From positions 16,712,471-16,776,470 of the forward strand of contig OY987247.1 of NCBI GenBank assembly GCA_963920765.1: a stretch of 64,000 nt of DNA, in the 5' to 3' direction. The notes below the pieces were generated by a model. It worked only from the letters and a program-made list of their open reading frames with translations. It was not told the origin of the DNA and did no database searches. The DNA is from Ulota crispa (lineage: Eukaryota > Streptophyta > Bryopsida > Orthotrichales > Orthotrichaceae). The translations under genes and the position numbers were made by a program. Positions within the stretch are counted from its first letter, which is position 1. Every line of letters starts with the position of its first letter. Shown here one piece after another: positions 1-11,434 of this stretch.

Positions 1-2597
1 TTATCCTACCTCAAATTCCTCTGTGTGTCTTTTGTGGAACATAGATGTATAAATAGTACTATCATGAGTGGAAATCAGTAGATGTATGCAAGATCATTGT
101 AGTAAACTAGTTGCTTCAAAGGATGTGGCGTACACTATATAGGTCTTTTAAGTGTAATATGGTGGGAGCACCTAATTGTGACAATGATCCAATTTTAACA
201 TGAAATGTGATGGTACCAAAATTTTGGAGTGGATCTTTGATGGGTTACAATTAGGTCGATAAAATAATTCTGAGTGGAAATGATTTTATGAATCTCAAAA
301 TCAAGAGTCAAGTGTATAGTGGTCATCTTTAGTGCAACTTTTGTCCTGTCGATCACTTTTCATGGACAAGATAATAAATATTGTTTAATAAATTTGAAAG
401 TTGGGTGAAACATTACATATAATATTGTGTACATTTGCAAAGTTGTAAATCTAAGTTTGTAGCAAATATTCTCCTACAAAACCATTTTCAACAACTATGT
501 ACAAAAACAAACTTCAAGGACAGGGGCAACAAAAATACAGTTACTCAATATAGAAGTCATTGAGAGAATACTGATTAGGCGAATGGTTGACATTGACTTT
601 GATTAGTTCAAGAACTTGTATTTACAGGTGTCACAAGCTTACAAATGCTTTGGAATATTTTTACAATATGCTGCTTAACATGCTTCTTCACCTTCCACGT
701 GCTCTGTATAGCTCCCATGCTTCTTTTTTTTGTCAACCTACCACATTCTAGTACCATGTTTTTATACAGAACACCAAGAGCAATGGTTTACAAGCATACT
801 TTCATGTGAAAGACAAGGGGTTAATTTTATTTCAAACTTTCACAAACGGCTCTCATTCAAATTTTCATAATTTCTTCTTTGATTTTCAATTTGCAATTAG
901 AGAACAAAATTGAAGTTGTTGGCAAGACGTACAAGTCGAGGTTGTGGAGAAGAACTGAGTTGAGGTAGCAAATGATTTGCTCAAAAAAAGAGTTGGAGAT
1001 ATGTTTGATTGACATCAATTTGCTTGCACAAGTAGAGAGGTTTGTTGAGTACAGTTTTAATGTAGATTGGTCCATTTAGTTGAGTAAGAATAAAATCAAG
1101 TTGGTGGCTTTTGTTTGATAATGTCAACTAGTTCTTCAAACACAATCTTCTTACTTGCCTTCTATTCACCAACGTTGGTTCCTTTTCCTCCAAAAATAAG
1201 ATCATTGTTGCCATGAGTCTCCAATCACCTCAAGCTTTCTTCATAATAATGAACTAAGAATTTTTTTAAGTACCTAATAGATTGTTAAAAGATTGGCAGC
1301 ACATTTCAAGAAAAACAACAAAAATGAAGAAAATAAAAACACTACACAAAAAAATACACAATTTGTAATAATAAAGGGAAAAAGAAAGAAAAATGGACAA
1401 CGCTATTTTGTGAGTGTAAAATGATGAGCTGATGAGCGGTGAACCAAGATTCTATGAGCAAGAACCAATTTTGAGCTCAAAATCAATGGTCTAACTAAAA
1501 AAATGACAAGTTTTCAAGAATTGAAAGTTTAAAATGCACAATTAGAGAGTCCTATGAACACAATTATTGGTGAAACTTAGTACTTAGACAAAAAATCTAG
1601 GCTCACCGCTCATGGATCCCTACACACGGTTTAACATTCCCCATAGCAAATAGATGAGATTCTCCATGTTAGCTTAGTAGAATAGAAGTTGGATGTTAAT
1701 TATTCAATCATGTAAATTTAGGAAATATCTAATGCTACCTATATTCATAATATTACAAATGTTGTTTGTTTGATACTATTTGAAACTCCCAAATGGAGCA
1801 AAAATATTGGAATGAAAATGAGAAAAATAAATTTACATAAAATGTACTTGTGAAAATACTAAAGTTTAGGGACTAGGAATCCATAAAACAATGGATTAGA
1901 GACAATTTTCAAAAAACATTTGTAAATATTTTAGTATAATATCTTTGCACAATTTACAAGTTGATATTTAAAAAAGCAATCATCTTTTATCAGAATCTAG
2001 TGGAGGAGAAGAGATAGCTTTGAAAGCATCATGAGAAATGACAACTTTTTCTCTTGTGAAAACGTAAGGAAAAAAATTATGTTTCAACAAAAAACCATAT
2101 TAGATAGGTGTCAAGCAAGGGTGTCAAGATTAGAATTTTTGCTAAAAGATTGAAAAATTAGGTAAGTATGTTAGAAGTTTGGGATAATCAACCATGTCAT
2201 TGACAATTTCTTCTTCTAGTCATTTTGTAGAATTAGGAGGGGTTGAATTTTGAGAATCTTCTTGAGTTTTGAATCCTTTTGTTGAGCATCTTCCCTTGTC
2301 ACCAAAAAAACATAAACTAAAATCTGGTTATAATATGAGCATCTAAGTTCTTTTTTTTTAGTTTTCTCTCTAAATGCAACATAGGTGTTATCCCAAGAGT
2401 TCTATCTTCTACCACAAATTCTAGTCTTGACAGATGTGAAAATATTAGAGGTTTGAAACTTCTTTTTGTGTGTTGCATGGAAACTTGAGAATAGAAAGTT
2501 TAATAGATAAAACACACAAATACAATAGATGAGGACAAGCAACTACTCTACAAAGACAAGGCTTTTCTATACAACATTAACTATCTTTAATGAGTAA
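1..2597. other. AT-rich intergenic DNA, no gene seen
   Basis: No open frame of credible length, splice structure or recognisable domain is visible. The stretch is AT-rich with many short A and T runs. I could not pair terminal repeats here, so it may be old decayed transposon sequence. Confidence 0.5.
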
Positions 2598-3471
2598 GAG
2601 CATTTGTAGGATTGCACTTTAAACAGAGGGCGCCAAGCAACTCTTGAAGTGGCTAGGGGAAACAAAAAGGAGCGGTTGCAAACTTGACCTCCAATGTTGA
2701 TTTAGAAACAAGCATGCCTAGGTTTGTATAAGCTCAGCTGCAAGCATTGTTGTGGATTGTTCAACGTGATCTGTGGATGCCACCAACTTGGTTGTTTTGC
2801 AACATAGTGTAATCTAATTTGAGAACCACAATATGCACAAACAAGCTTAACCCTTAAGCGTCGAGTGGGTCACCGTGGCCTACCCTGGCTTTAGCTTCAA
2901 TAGTATTTTTGCAGTTGCGTACCAATAATATTACTTCAAAAAGTTGTAAAAGTCAATAGTACATGGTGATTCCATGAAAATTGCAATAAGGGCAGCTTGA
3001 GACCAAATAGAGTGATTCTAAGTTTTCTCACAACTTGGGGTACCTAAAATTATGAGTGTATTTGATGAATTTTTTTTTTTGCCTTTCATGATGCACTATG
3101 CATTTATGATCACTTCTGAAAAAAATCCGATCAAAATCAGTTTTTTTCTTGGATATAGAGTATTTTTTTTGGAGCCAAAGGACGATTTTTGTCCCTGCAG
3201 ACGTTGAGGGGTTAAATTGTGCTCCTCATGAATTAGCTCAAACTGTTGCAAACTAAGCTCCCACATGAACCTTGCAAACCAAGTTAGCAACACTCACGCG
3301 CACTAAAATTTGCAAAGAACACTTGAACTTGACATGTTCAAGCACAACCTTGGCACGGCGTCTTGTAATTTTACAGATTGCGTGTCCACGCTAGACCTTG
3401 TCCAGGTCTAGAAAGTTGGTTGAGCCAGGGCCATGTAGTTGCTTGTTTAAAGTGCAACGCTGGAAATGCTC
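2598..3471. mobile_element. Tourist-like (PIF/Harbinger-type) element with a nested TTAA element
   Basis: The ends are inverted: GAGCATTTGTAGGATTGCAC at the left, and at the right the complement of a similar sequence (AAAGTGCAACGCTGGAAATGCTC). TAA lies directly outside both ends (2595-2597 and 3472-3474), matching the 3-bp TAA/TTA target duplication of PIF/Harbinger elements. No transposase frame is present, so it is non-autonomous. A separate element at 2847-3215 sits inside, which makes this the older insertion. Confidence 0.6.
2847..3215. mobile_element. TTAA-bounded element, family A copy 1
   Basis: Begins TTAACCCTTAAGCGTC and ends GACGTTGAGGGGTTAA. Just inside the right end, GGACGATTTTTGTCC forms a short hairpin. 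It is homologous along its length to 16033-16368, sharing the run through CATGAAAATTGCAATAAGG and the TTTCTCACAA segment, and in reverse orientation to 23391-23735. It is interpreted as piggyBac-like from the TTAA borders. No coding frame. Confidence 0.65.
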
Positions 3472-3795
3472 TAAGGTAAGTACACTTCCTCATCCCAAGG
3501 GTAGCCTTTGTCGTTGAAAAAACCTACTCCTCTTCTGTGTAGAGCCAACAAAACGCTAAGGCGTTAGCTCTGTTATGTTACACGCAACAAGTACAGAGTG
3601 AAGAGTGCCGTGGTCATACTAATGATGACTTTGCCTTTCCCCTCCTTTGAAGGAATTCCACCATGATCTCTTCAAGCAACCCAGTGCCCAATTGTGTGGA
3701 TCAGTGAGCACATACGTCAAGTCTCCAGACTTTGAAATATACCAAACATTCAATCCAGAAATCACAAATATTTCAGAATTGCATCATATCACCTA

Positions 3796-4386
3796 CTCCC
3801 TCTGTCCCTCTAAACACGTCCAAATAGCCTCCTTGCAAAATATTAAATGTCTTTTTTAGTCTTTATGTTAGTAGCACATGCATTCTAGAATCAATATATA
3901 GTGGTGCTTGGATAAGATCAACCTTTGAAATTTTTGGATAGTGTCAAGGTCCCTTTTTTTTTTCTGTATTCTAGGTTAGTTGAATGGAGTGTTTCTTTAA
4001 AATCAATACTTGGATATGATCAATAGTATATTCTCTCCCAAAGTGTTAACCTTATCCAAGCACCATTGTATCATCTACCAAATTTATACATATTCTCCAA
4101 TTTTGATGTTGTTGTTTAGGCACCTAGATTCCATGCACAAAGTACCATATTTGTGCATGTTGCTAGCTCCTCATTATTGATAATTTCAAGATTAGTAACT
4201 ACAATGATACCTCATATGGGTAAGGCCAAGCTTGTTAAGAGGGGAATGCTCTCTAATTGCTTAACTTGCCCCCATGAGATCATTGAACATGACAAACGCT
4301 TTCTTTGCGTTTGAAATCAACAAAAGGGAACTTTTTAGTGGCACAAGAAATGTATTTAATTTGGAGATTTAGAGGGACAAAAGGAG
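3796..4386. mobile_element. Stowaway-like (Tc1/mariner-type) MITE
   Basis: Left end CTCCCTCTGTCCCTCTAAA and right end TTTAGAGGGACAAAAGGAG are inverted, with TA directly outside both (3794-3795 and 4387-4388). This closely matches the Stowaway consensus, which starts CTCCCTCCGTCCC with a TA target duplication. At about 590 bp it is longer than most Stowaways because a second foldback is inserted in it. Confidence 0.7.
3899..4071. mobile_element. Short foldback MITE nested in the Stowaway-like element
   Basis: The inverted ends are GTGGTGCTTGGATAAG on the left and CTTATCCAAGCACCAT on the right. The arms contain further complementary stretches (GATCAACCTTTG against CAAAGTGTTAAC). Superfamily unassigned. 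Confidence 0.55.
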
Positions 4387-4557
4387 TATCATTTAGGATG
4401 TGCCATTGTAACCAGTAGCAATTACTTTAACTGTCGTTTGCACTTGTCTTTACGGGGGTTTACAAGCAGCTTTCACATGAGGCTGGAGTAATTTATGCTC
4501 TCTCTTTTCTCGTGCTGCTAATCGTTTGTTCATTTCAGAATGGAAAAAACGAGTATG

Positions 4558-5330
4558 TTAACCCCTGAGCGCCCCAGCCACCAGATTCTGGTCGCTCCAG
4601 ATTTTAAAACCTTGTTTTGAGGCACTAGATCTAACTTTTTGGTCTTGCTATAAACTACAATTATGAAGGTATTCAAGTTGTTCATGTCAATGAAATAATG
4701 ACAAGGAAAGCCAAATTGTTGTATTAGCGCTGCAAGAGATTTGATTTGGTGCAACACCGTACGGGGCAACAAGGGCGGTTTAGCAAGCAACGTTTTACAT
4801 GCTACAACCAGTCAATATCCCATGCAAGCTTCCTTGTGTAAGCTTTGTGGTAGCGGGAAAGTTGTTGGCAAGGGTTCAAGCATGTTCTAAACCCTTATTA
4901 TGGCAATTGTCACCGATTGTGCCAGTCATTGTTTTCCGTGCATTAGCAATTTGAAACCCTAAAACTTGACATAAAAAGAAGTGCAATCTTCAATAATTTA
5001 CAAGTGTGTGCATTCACATATGATCTTGCTGCTCACAAAATTTGAGATGAATCCGGGGCTTATAGAATTTTGTAAAAATCATCAAATAGCAGCTACCTAC
5101 CAAAAAATGAAATTTTGTCATCACATGTTGATTGATCAAATGTTATAATCTCCCATCTCCTACGGTGAATTGTTCCCAAAATTTGCAAACCATTTTCTAA
5201 GTAGGTGTTCCACTATTTTCAATGGTCATTTTTTGTGGATCATCCGATTGACTGAGATACGATGCATCAAAATTGTTGGTCTCCAAAAACCCTGATTTTG
5301 GTGGATACAGCCTAGGCTGTCAGGGGTTAA
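4558..5330. mobile_element. TTAA-bounded element, family C copy 1
   Basis: Begins TTAACCCCTGAGCGCCCC and ends GCCTAGGCTGTCAGGGGTTAA. A subterminal hairpin CCACCAGATTCTGGTCGC lies next to the left end. The right half (about 4930-5330) is homologous, in reverse orientation, to 20919-21300. Confidence 0.65.
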
Positions 5331-5373
5331 AGAAAAACTAGCTCCACGTGAGGTTTATCTATAATAGAAGCAA

Positions 5374-5663
5374 GAACATCATATTTGTTATAATGAGAGA
5401 ATGGGGACCTCTCAAAATAAACATGTTGATTTTGACCAAAATCATCAATTTTCATTAAAAAGAGAGTTTTTAGTTTGAATTGAGCTGAATTGACATAAAA
5501 CCTTTCAATTTTAGGTTGAATTTGAAAAGTTTTATGTCAATTCAACTTGATTTTATCTGAATTGACCTAAACCCTTTCACTAAATTGAACATTTTTTTTA
5601 AAAAAATTGGGCAAATTACCTCTCATTTCATTGGAAAACTCTCATTATAACGAATATGGTGTT
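5374..5663. mobile_element. Foldback MITE of about 290 bp
   Basis: Left AACATCATATTTGTTATAA and right TTATAACGAATATGGTGTT are inverted. Internal arms also pair: a segment with TTGACATAAAACCTTTCAA on the left against GAAAAGTTTTATGTCAATTC on the right. No target duplication is clear. Confidence 0.55.
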
Positions 5664-5699
5664 TAAGGATCCTAAACCGTTGAAAGACTTGATCCCTAA

Positions 5700-7044
5700 G
5701 AGCATCTCCTAGCACTTGCTTTTGCCATGCCACATCAAACGGGTTTCCAATGGGATATGGCTCATTCTACTGCACATCTGTCAAGGCTTGGGTGGAAAAC
5801 CTCACGTTCTTCACTTGCCAAAAAAATGTGAGAGTTAAAAATTGCCATCTAGTGATTGAATTAGGAAGTTTTAAATTCATTTTTGAATTCAGAGACACTC
5901 CATTAGTTTAGAGCAAGGAGGAGGATATAATTGAACAACACAAATATAGGGAAAAAATTATTACCATTACCTTTCTTTGTGGAAAGACTTGAGATTTTCA
6001 ACCCCAACCCCACATCAACGTATGTGCAATAGACGGAGCCAAGGGGATATGGCTTGAACTTGCATGAAGTGGTGGGGTGTGGCTTGAAACTCTCCTACAA
6101 CCCAGAAGGATTTAGGGCTTCCATATGCGTTAGAATGTGCCACAATGGTACACCTAGCTATAGCTACAAGGAAACCATGGTCAAATCTACAAAAAGTTGA
6201 CAAAGATTGTGACTTAATCTACAATATACTGTAGATTAGGTCACAATCTTTGTTAATTTTTTGTAAAATTGACCATGGTTTCCTTGTAGTATAATTAGGG
6301 AGTGACAACATGTGCATGAACAATGCATGCAAGGGGCCATGAAGTGGACTTGCAAAAAGCTAAAATTTGGCCTATCTATGGTTGATTTTAAAGGCTTTGC
6401 ACCTACACATTAACAATTGCAATGTTATTGAAAACTCAATATCTGCAAGCTATTACAAATTGACAACAAAAATGTTTCTAAGACTGATTTCATGGGTGGC
6501 TAGAAATGCTTAGCAACTGAGAGCATCTCCACCACCGCCCTGCCAAAGTTTAACACTAGCCAAAACTGAATGAGAAATGGTCTAGGTCCTTTTGAAACCC
6601 TCTCAAGATCCTCTGCATCCTTTAAATTTTGTTTTAGGAAAATTTGGACAAAAATAGATAGTATCAATACCAAGTGCACATTCATCCAGAAATGCACTAA
6701 CAGTAGTATATATCATCCAAATTTTGGCAAACCTAGTGTTATGGGAGCTAGAGCCAGTTTGAGGTAAGATTTTGACGAAAATATGTCAGAAATTTAAACG
6801 CTGCTCCTCCGTCCAAGTATGCCTAGCAATAGCCCTTCACATCATCATTCATTCCAAGTTCGGTGAGTTATTTCTAATATTACTCTTTACGAATGCTCAT
6901 ACGGGGGCATGTGGAACACGTTGAAGTGCAAGGGCCACCTTTTTGACGAGCATGAGTGATATCCAAGGAGCCAATGGGCCCTTCACAAAAATAGATGGAA
7001 ACTTTCGATCGAGCCAGGTGTGACTAGCAACGGTGAAGATGCTC
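5700..7044. mobile_element. Possible Tourist-like element(s), sharing one right end
   Basis: GAGCATCTCC occurs at 5700 (preceded by TAA) and again at 6521. A matching inverted end, GAAGATGCTC followed by TAA, closes at 7044. The TAA on both sides favours 5700-7044, while better similarity of the inner end (CACCACCGCC against CACCGTTGC) favours 6521-7044. Two overlapping or nested copies are also possible. No coding frame. Confidence 0.4.
6152..6300. repeat. Near-perfect 149-bp hairpin
   Basis: Two arms of about 70 nt pair around a centre near 6225. Left arm landmarks are CTACAAGGAAACCATGGTCA and TTGACAAAGATTGTGAC; the right arm carries their complements GACCATGGTTTCCTTGTAG and GTCACAATCTTTGTTAA. 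Transcription would give a miRNA-precursor-like stem. It is most likely a small foldback MITE; a miRNA locus is possible but not shown. Confidence 0.6.
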
Positions 7045-7271
7045 TAATATATTCATACGCAAAGTGGCAAGTGCAATTTGCGTGACTTGGCTATAGCCAA
7101 TGATGAGTACAACCGGACTTTTAGAGACTGCTGCAAAAAGGTCATACAGAAAAGGAAATGCTTCTAATCTTTCAAAATTACAGTTCTAAAAATGACAGTC
7201 CAAAAATCACACCTGCGGATCCTGCTAGCTATTCACAGGATGCATTATTTGAAAGGAGGTTTCTGCAAGTT

Positions 7272-7901
7272 TTAACCCTAAATGCCTGCGACACCAAATT
7301 TTGGTGTTTGCAACACTCTGAAGTACAAACCTAACTAAGGTGTTGCTTTTAGTAATTTACATTTTGAATTTATTCTTCGTGATGTCTAATTTTGGGATCA
7401 TAAGTCTGATTTTGAAAATGATCAATTATGAGTTTTTTATTCAAGCTTTTGTGCAAGGGTCTCTACTTTCTCTAGTGTTGAGAGCTCTTGGAAATCAAAT
7501 ACACTAGATCTTGCAAAAAAGTTTACATAAAACACTCATTTGAAAAATTTGTAGAAAAGATTTTGAAAAGCTATAAAGTGATTGGGATTATTTATGTTAA
7601 TTCCTTTAACCTTGTATTTTTTCAATGGTCATTTTTTTAGATCCATCATGTGAAAAGAAGATACAAAGGCTTCAAGTCATTTTTGTAGTTTCAACACCCT
7701 CATGATCAAACATTATAATCTTTCAATCCATTAGTGATATTGTTGTGTTTTCTTTTCTTATGTGACCTCTAAAAAAAACTAGTTTGAATTTGTACGGTTA
7801 ATTCAAAAGAACTTGATACAGCTTATTAAAATGTTGCCTTTTCGTTCAATTAGAAGCAAATTCCTAAAGCCAAAAAAAGGCCTCAGGCATTTAGGGGTTA
7901 A
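7272..7901. mobile_element. TTAA-bounded element, family D copy 1
   Basis: Begins TTAACCCTAAATGCCTGCG and ends CAGGCATTTAGGGGTTAA. A subterminal hairpin CACCAAATTTTGGTG follows the left end. The interior (GTTGAGAGCTCTTGG, TTGTGTTTTCTTTTC and others) is shared with 16737-17394, 17526-18174 and 45294-45999. Confidence 0.7.
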
Positions 7902-7906
7902 GAACT

Positions 7907-8833
7907 GGCCAACACGTTTTGTTGCGAGCGGAGAACACTAAAATTCTACGTAGAAGAAACAGGATAAATTTAGTTCTCCAAGCCCTAGAATCAAAAAGAC
8001 TGTCAATCTACTCGTCTGCACCAGATGTACCACCATTACCAGCAGAGAAAACATCCTCAAAAAATATCATAGTTGCAGACAAACGACCCAACAGCAAATT
8101 AGGGTTTCCAGGATACTCCTACCATTTAAGGTCATCTTTTCAGGCACGAAACCATATCTCAATTGTTAACGCCAACCATGGTATCAATGAGTGTAGGTTG
8201 TTGCGTGTTATGCACCCAAAAGAGTTAATCCTCAGAAGGCAACCATCTAAAAGTACCTACACAACTTGAAACACAGCGTTGATTGCTTTCTACAACAAAG
8301 ACCTAACCCACGCCTTCCAATCAAAGAAGTCCTCTCTGCCTACGAGCACCTTGCACACCAGAGAGAAAAAGGAATGTAAAACAGCTGGTAAGGGTGGAAT
8401 CCCTGGCTTGATTTTTCCACTCCAATCCACAATCAAGGACGAAATAAATGATGGAAGAATCTGTACAGAAAACGACTGGGTCAAGCTTTTGTTTGACCCA
8501 ACCTTGAGTGGTGCAAACTCTACGTGAAACGCTTATCTACGAAGCAAGGTGAGAGCACCAGATTCCATGGTGTGTAAAAGGCTTGCCCTCTCTCTCTAGG
8601 ATAGGTGACTTTTCAAAAAATCTATCTTCATCAAGAGTGAGTCGCCACTTGTGCAAAATGGAGCTAATATCGCCAAGGAGCCAAAAGCTTTTGTCTTCAA
8701 AAGCGAAGCAACTTGCTTGGCCCAAGTCCCAAGCTCCATTGCTTCTTTCTTCGCATGCCCGCCATTGAACGAGAAGGTGTCAGCCTCCTTGTGGCCAAGT
8801 CCACAGCCAGAAAGCCATAAAGTGTGGAAATGA
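7907..8833 (+). pseudogene. Degraded coding-like stretch, unknown
   Basis: The plus-strand frame beginning at 7919 is open for 116 codons to a TGA at 8267-8269, then for about 85 more to a TGA at 8525-8527. After two further stops near 8600 it is open again to a TGA at 8833. The segment is richer in GC than its surroundings and starts right after the family D element. I recognise no domain. The minus strand is also fairly open (8290-8484, 8537-8725), so direction is uncertain. It could be a decayed gene or transposon gene, or only chance openness in GC-richer DNA. Confidence 0.25.
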
Positions 8834-9371
8834 CCGCAGCCAATTCACTTTTTCTTAATTTCCCATACGGGAGAAGCAGAGGCCGTCACAACTCTGCAAC
8901 AGATGACCGAGCGTGAATATGTGGTGTCCAGAGTAGTCAAACGATACAACCCCGAACGGTGTCAGGGAAAGGGTCCTCATCTGGTTGGAGAGACAGGTAT
9001 ATATATGCAGTTTTTTGTTGCCTCGAGAGAACATATATCATAATATATATACACCTGGGACTGAAGCAAAATATCGCCAAAGAGAAAGACTCTTTCAAAA
9101 CTCCAGAGGGGCAATAAACCACTTAAAATGTCTGCTGAAATATTTCTTCATGTTTCCATAATCCCCCTTTCTCTCTCATTTCCTCCCCCCTCCTAGCAAA
9201 AAATCTGGTACAAACAAAAAGACAATCTGTGAGTTTGAGACACGTGTGTACCAGTGATTAATCCAGCAGACAAGACCAACATGCATGTCCCTCTGCTGGA
9301 TCTTCATTCCGTTTTATCAATTTGAAATCAATGATCAAGAATTTGACGTGTGATGGTGAAGCTATGGATAT
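8834..9371. other. Region downstream of the transporter gene, no gene seen
   Basis: The stretch lies 3' of the minus-strand transporter gene and probably includes its 3' UTR. It has a short TATATA run near 9000-9050. No polyadenylation signal could be fixed with confidence. Confidence 0.35.
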
Positions 9372-11434
9372 TTAAATTCCAGGAGTGTTAAAAAAAAGAG
9401 GGGAGGGTTTACCAGTGAGCTCTTCCCGGGCTGACTCCGAGATGTTTTGAAGCCGTTGGTATTTTACAAGCTTTTCCACGACCTCAGCAACCACCAACTT
9501 CGTCAAGAGCAAGCCAGCAAACAATGCAGCCATCATGAGCATGATGAAAACTGCACCCCACCCGTGGCCTGAAAGGAACCCGGTAAGCAAAGGCCCAATT
9601 GCTGCACCGAGTGAACCTGTTCCATCAATGATCGCCGTCACGGTTGCCAAGGCTCTTCCGTTTCCTTTCAACGAGCTGTGCGTGCCAAGGTCGGCAGAAA
9701 CTGCAGTTGTAATCAGCGCATACGGTCCATTGATCAACATCCCCGCAGTAACCATCAATACGATATTCCACGTCAGAGAGACGCTGCCATACGTCCTGTA
9801 CAGAAACAAAGCTGGAATTGCACAGTACATGAATCCAGCGGCTGTTATCGCCCTCGCATTCATCTTATCCGAAAGATGACCGGCTAGGATGCCTCCAACC
9901 ACACCCCCCACATCAAAGAGCGTTGACAACTGCCCAGCTGTTTTCTCATCCAATATCTTCCCGTCAATGGCTGCAACAACCACAATAAAACAACGTCAAA
10001 TCAACCCCAAACACGAAACACAAAACTCTCAGCTCTTCCTCGAATAATTTCACTTGCATGATACAATCGAAACATGGATTGTTGAAACAGGAGAATTAAG
10101 TACTCACGTGTCTGTTTGATGTAAAATGGAAGCCAGTAGAGGAAAGTATACGCCACAAGCTTCGAGAAGAACAGACACAAAGCAAAGGTGGCTACACCAG
10201 GAATTCGCCATGCCTCGAGAAACCCGACCGCAGGGTCATTCCTGCTCAACTGTGGCACATCTTGCTTATTAACAACAGGCTGCTGTAATTCCAAATCTAC
10301 CTCCTCACAATCACCGCTTTTCACAGACACAGGCTCCACTGAATTCTTATTATCCCCTGCCAGCAACCCTATCTGTTCAGAAACACTATCCGGGGTGACT
10401 GCTCCTTGAGAAGCCTCATCTGCTGCATCAACACAACATCAACATGTCAATGCCTTTCAAAATTAAGCTACGTTATAAAGCAAAGGCCCATGGGTTAAGA
10501 GTAAGGGTAAAGATGAGAAGAGTAAAGACGATAAAAGTGCAATCTTTATCCCTTTCTCACCTTCAGCAGCTGCGTCGATTTCATCAGGTGAAGGCAACCC
10601 CATATCATGAGGATCCACAGCAAGGAACCCCCACACCAAAAGGCCACCACCAGCCAGAATGGTACCAGGGAGGATAAAAGACCATCCCCATCCAAACTTA
10701 AGCACCGCAGCAGCAATCAACGACCCCATAATGTTACCAATCGAGGTATGAGCGTTCCATATCCCCATAATCAAGCCTCGCCTCTTCTTCCCAAACCAGT
10801 GACCAACAATAGTGACAACAGAAGGCCATCCAGTCGCTTGAAACAAACCAGCCGCCATTTGCACCAGGAGGAAATACTCCAACCGGTGGATGTTCCAGTA
10901 CCGCCCCATGCCAAACATGCACACAAAGAAACCACTTCCCACCATACCCGCCGAGAGAAACTTGCGTAAATCCAAACGGTCACCCAAATGCCCTGCAAAG
11001 TACATCCCAAACGCATAGGATGCCAGAAATGCCACGTCGATTTCTCCCAGTCTGTTCTTCCCTGTCTTCCCATTAAACGGCGCCCATCCTCCATCACCAA
11101 TCTTCTTATGACTAACGCTATGACTAACGCCATGGCTGGTGCTATGGTTATGAAACAAGCTGTCAAAGGACGGAGTCCACGACGCGGGTAAAGCATAGTG
11201 CCCAGATCCGAGTGTGGAGATCACCGAGCCCTCCGGGTCCAGCACGCTCTTCACGATGCTCGGAGGCTTGCGGCTCATGTGGAAGAACGCATAGGCGATG
11301 AAGGTGATCACCAAAACCGAGGCTTTGTATGTTGCGTAACTGAAATCCTTGCCTCCTCTGAGCTTGCGCAGGAGCACTATCCCTGGTGGCGGACTCCGGG
11401 CGGATTGTCCGTGAGCTTCCATCTCTCCAACCAA
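9372..11434 (-). CDS. G3PP: Glycerol-3-phosphate permease-like MFS transporter (SLC37/G3PP family)
   Basis: Likely moves glycerol-3-phosphate or a related phosphate ester, probably by antiport with phosphate, across a membrane; that role is inferred from the plant G3Pp/SLC37 family. Three exons join in frame to about 595 residues: 11434-10561, 10422-10108 and 9970-9372. Introns are GT-AG, both about 137 bp. Exon 1 carries the N-terminal bundle, starting with [20 protein letters not shown] (about 36-55). The MFS loop motif [11 protein letters not shown] is at 148-158, followed by GWPSVV and GNIMGS. Exon 2 encodes the acidic central loop and the helix ending [10 protein letters not shown]; exon 3 ([18 protein letters not shown] onward) encodes the C-terminal bundle. 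The protein is longer than the roughly 520-530 residues usual in Arabidopsis, partly through a Ser/His-rich segment at about 70-125. Start could be Met1 or Met5. The last codons (from LTGKPSP) run across a GTAAAC donor-like site at 9412, so a further exon could replace this end. Confidence 0.85.
10423..10560 (-). other. Intron 1 of the transporter gene with a tandem NAGNAG acceptor
   Basis: On the minus strand the donor is GAAG/GTGAG and the acceptor reads GATGCAGCAG. Two acceptors three bases apart are possible; both keep frame and add or drop one residue. I placed exon 2 at 10422, giving E-A-D-E across the junction. Confidence 0.7.
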
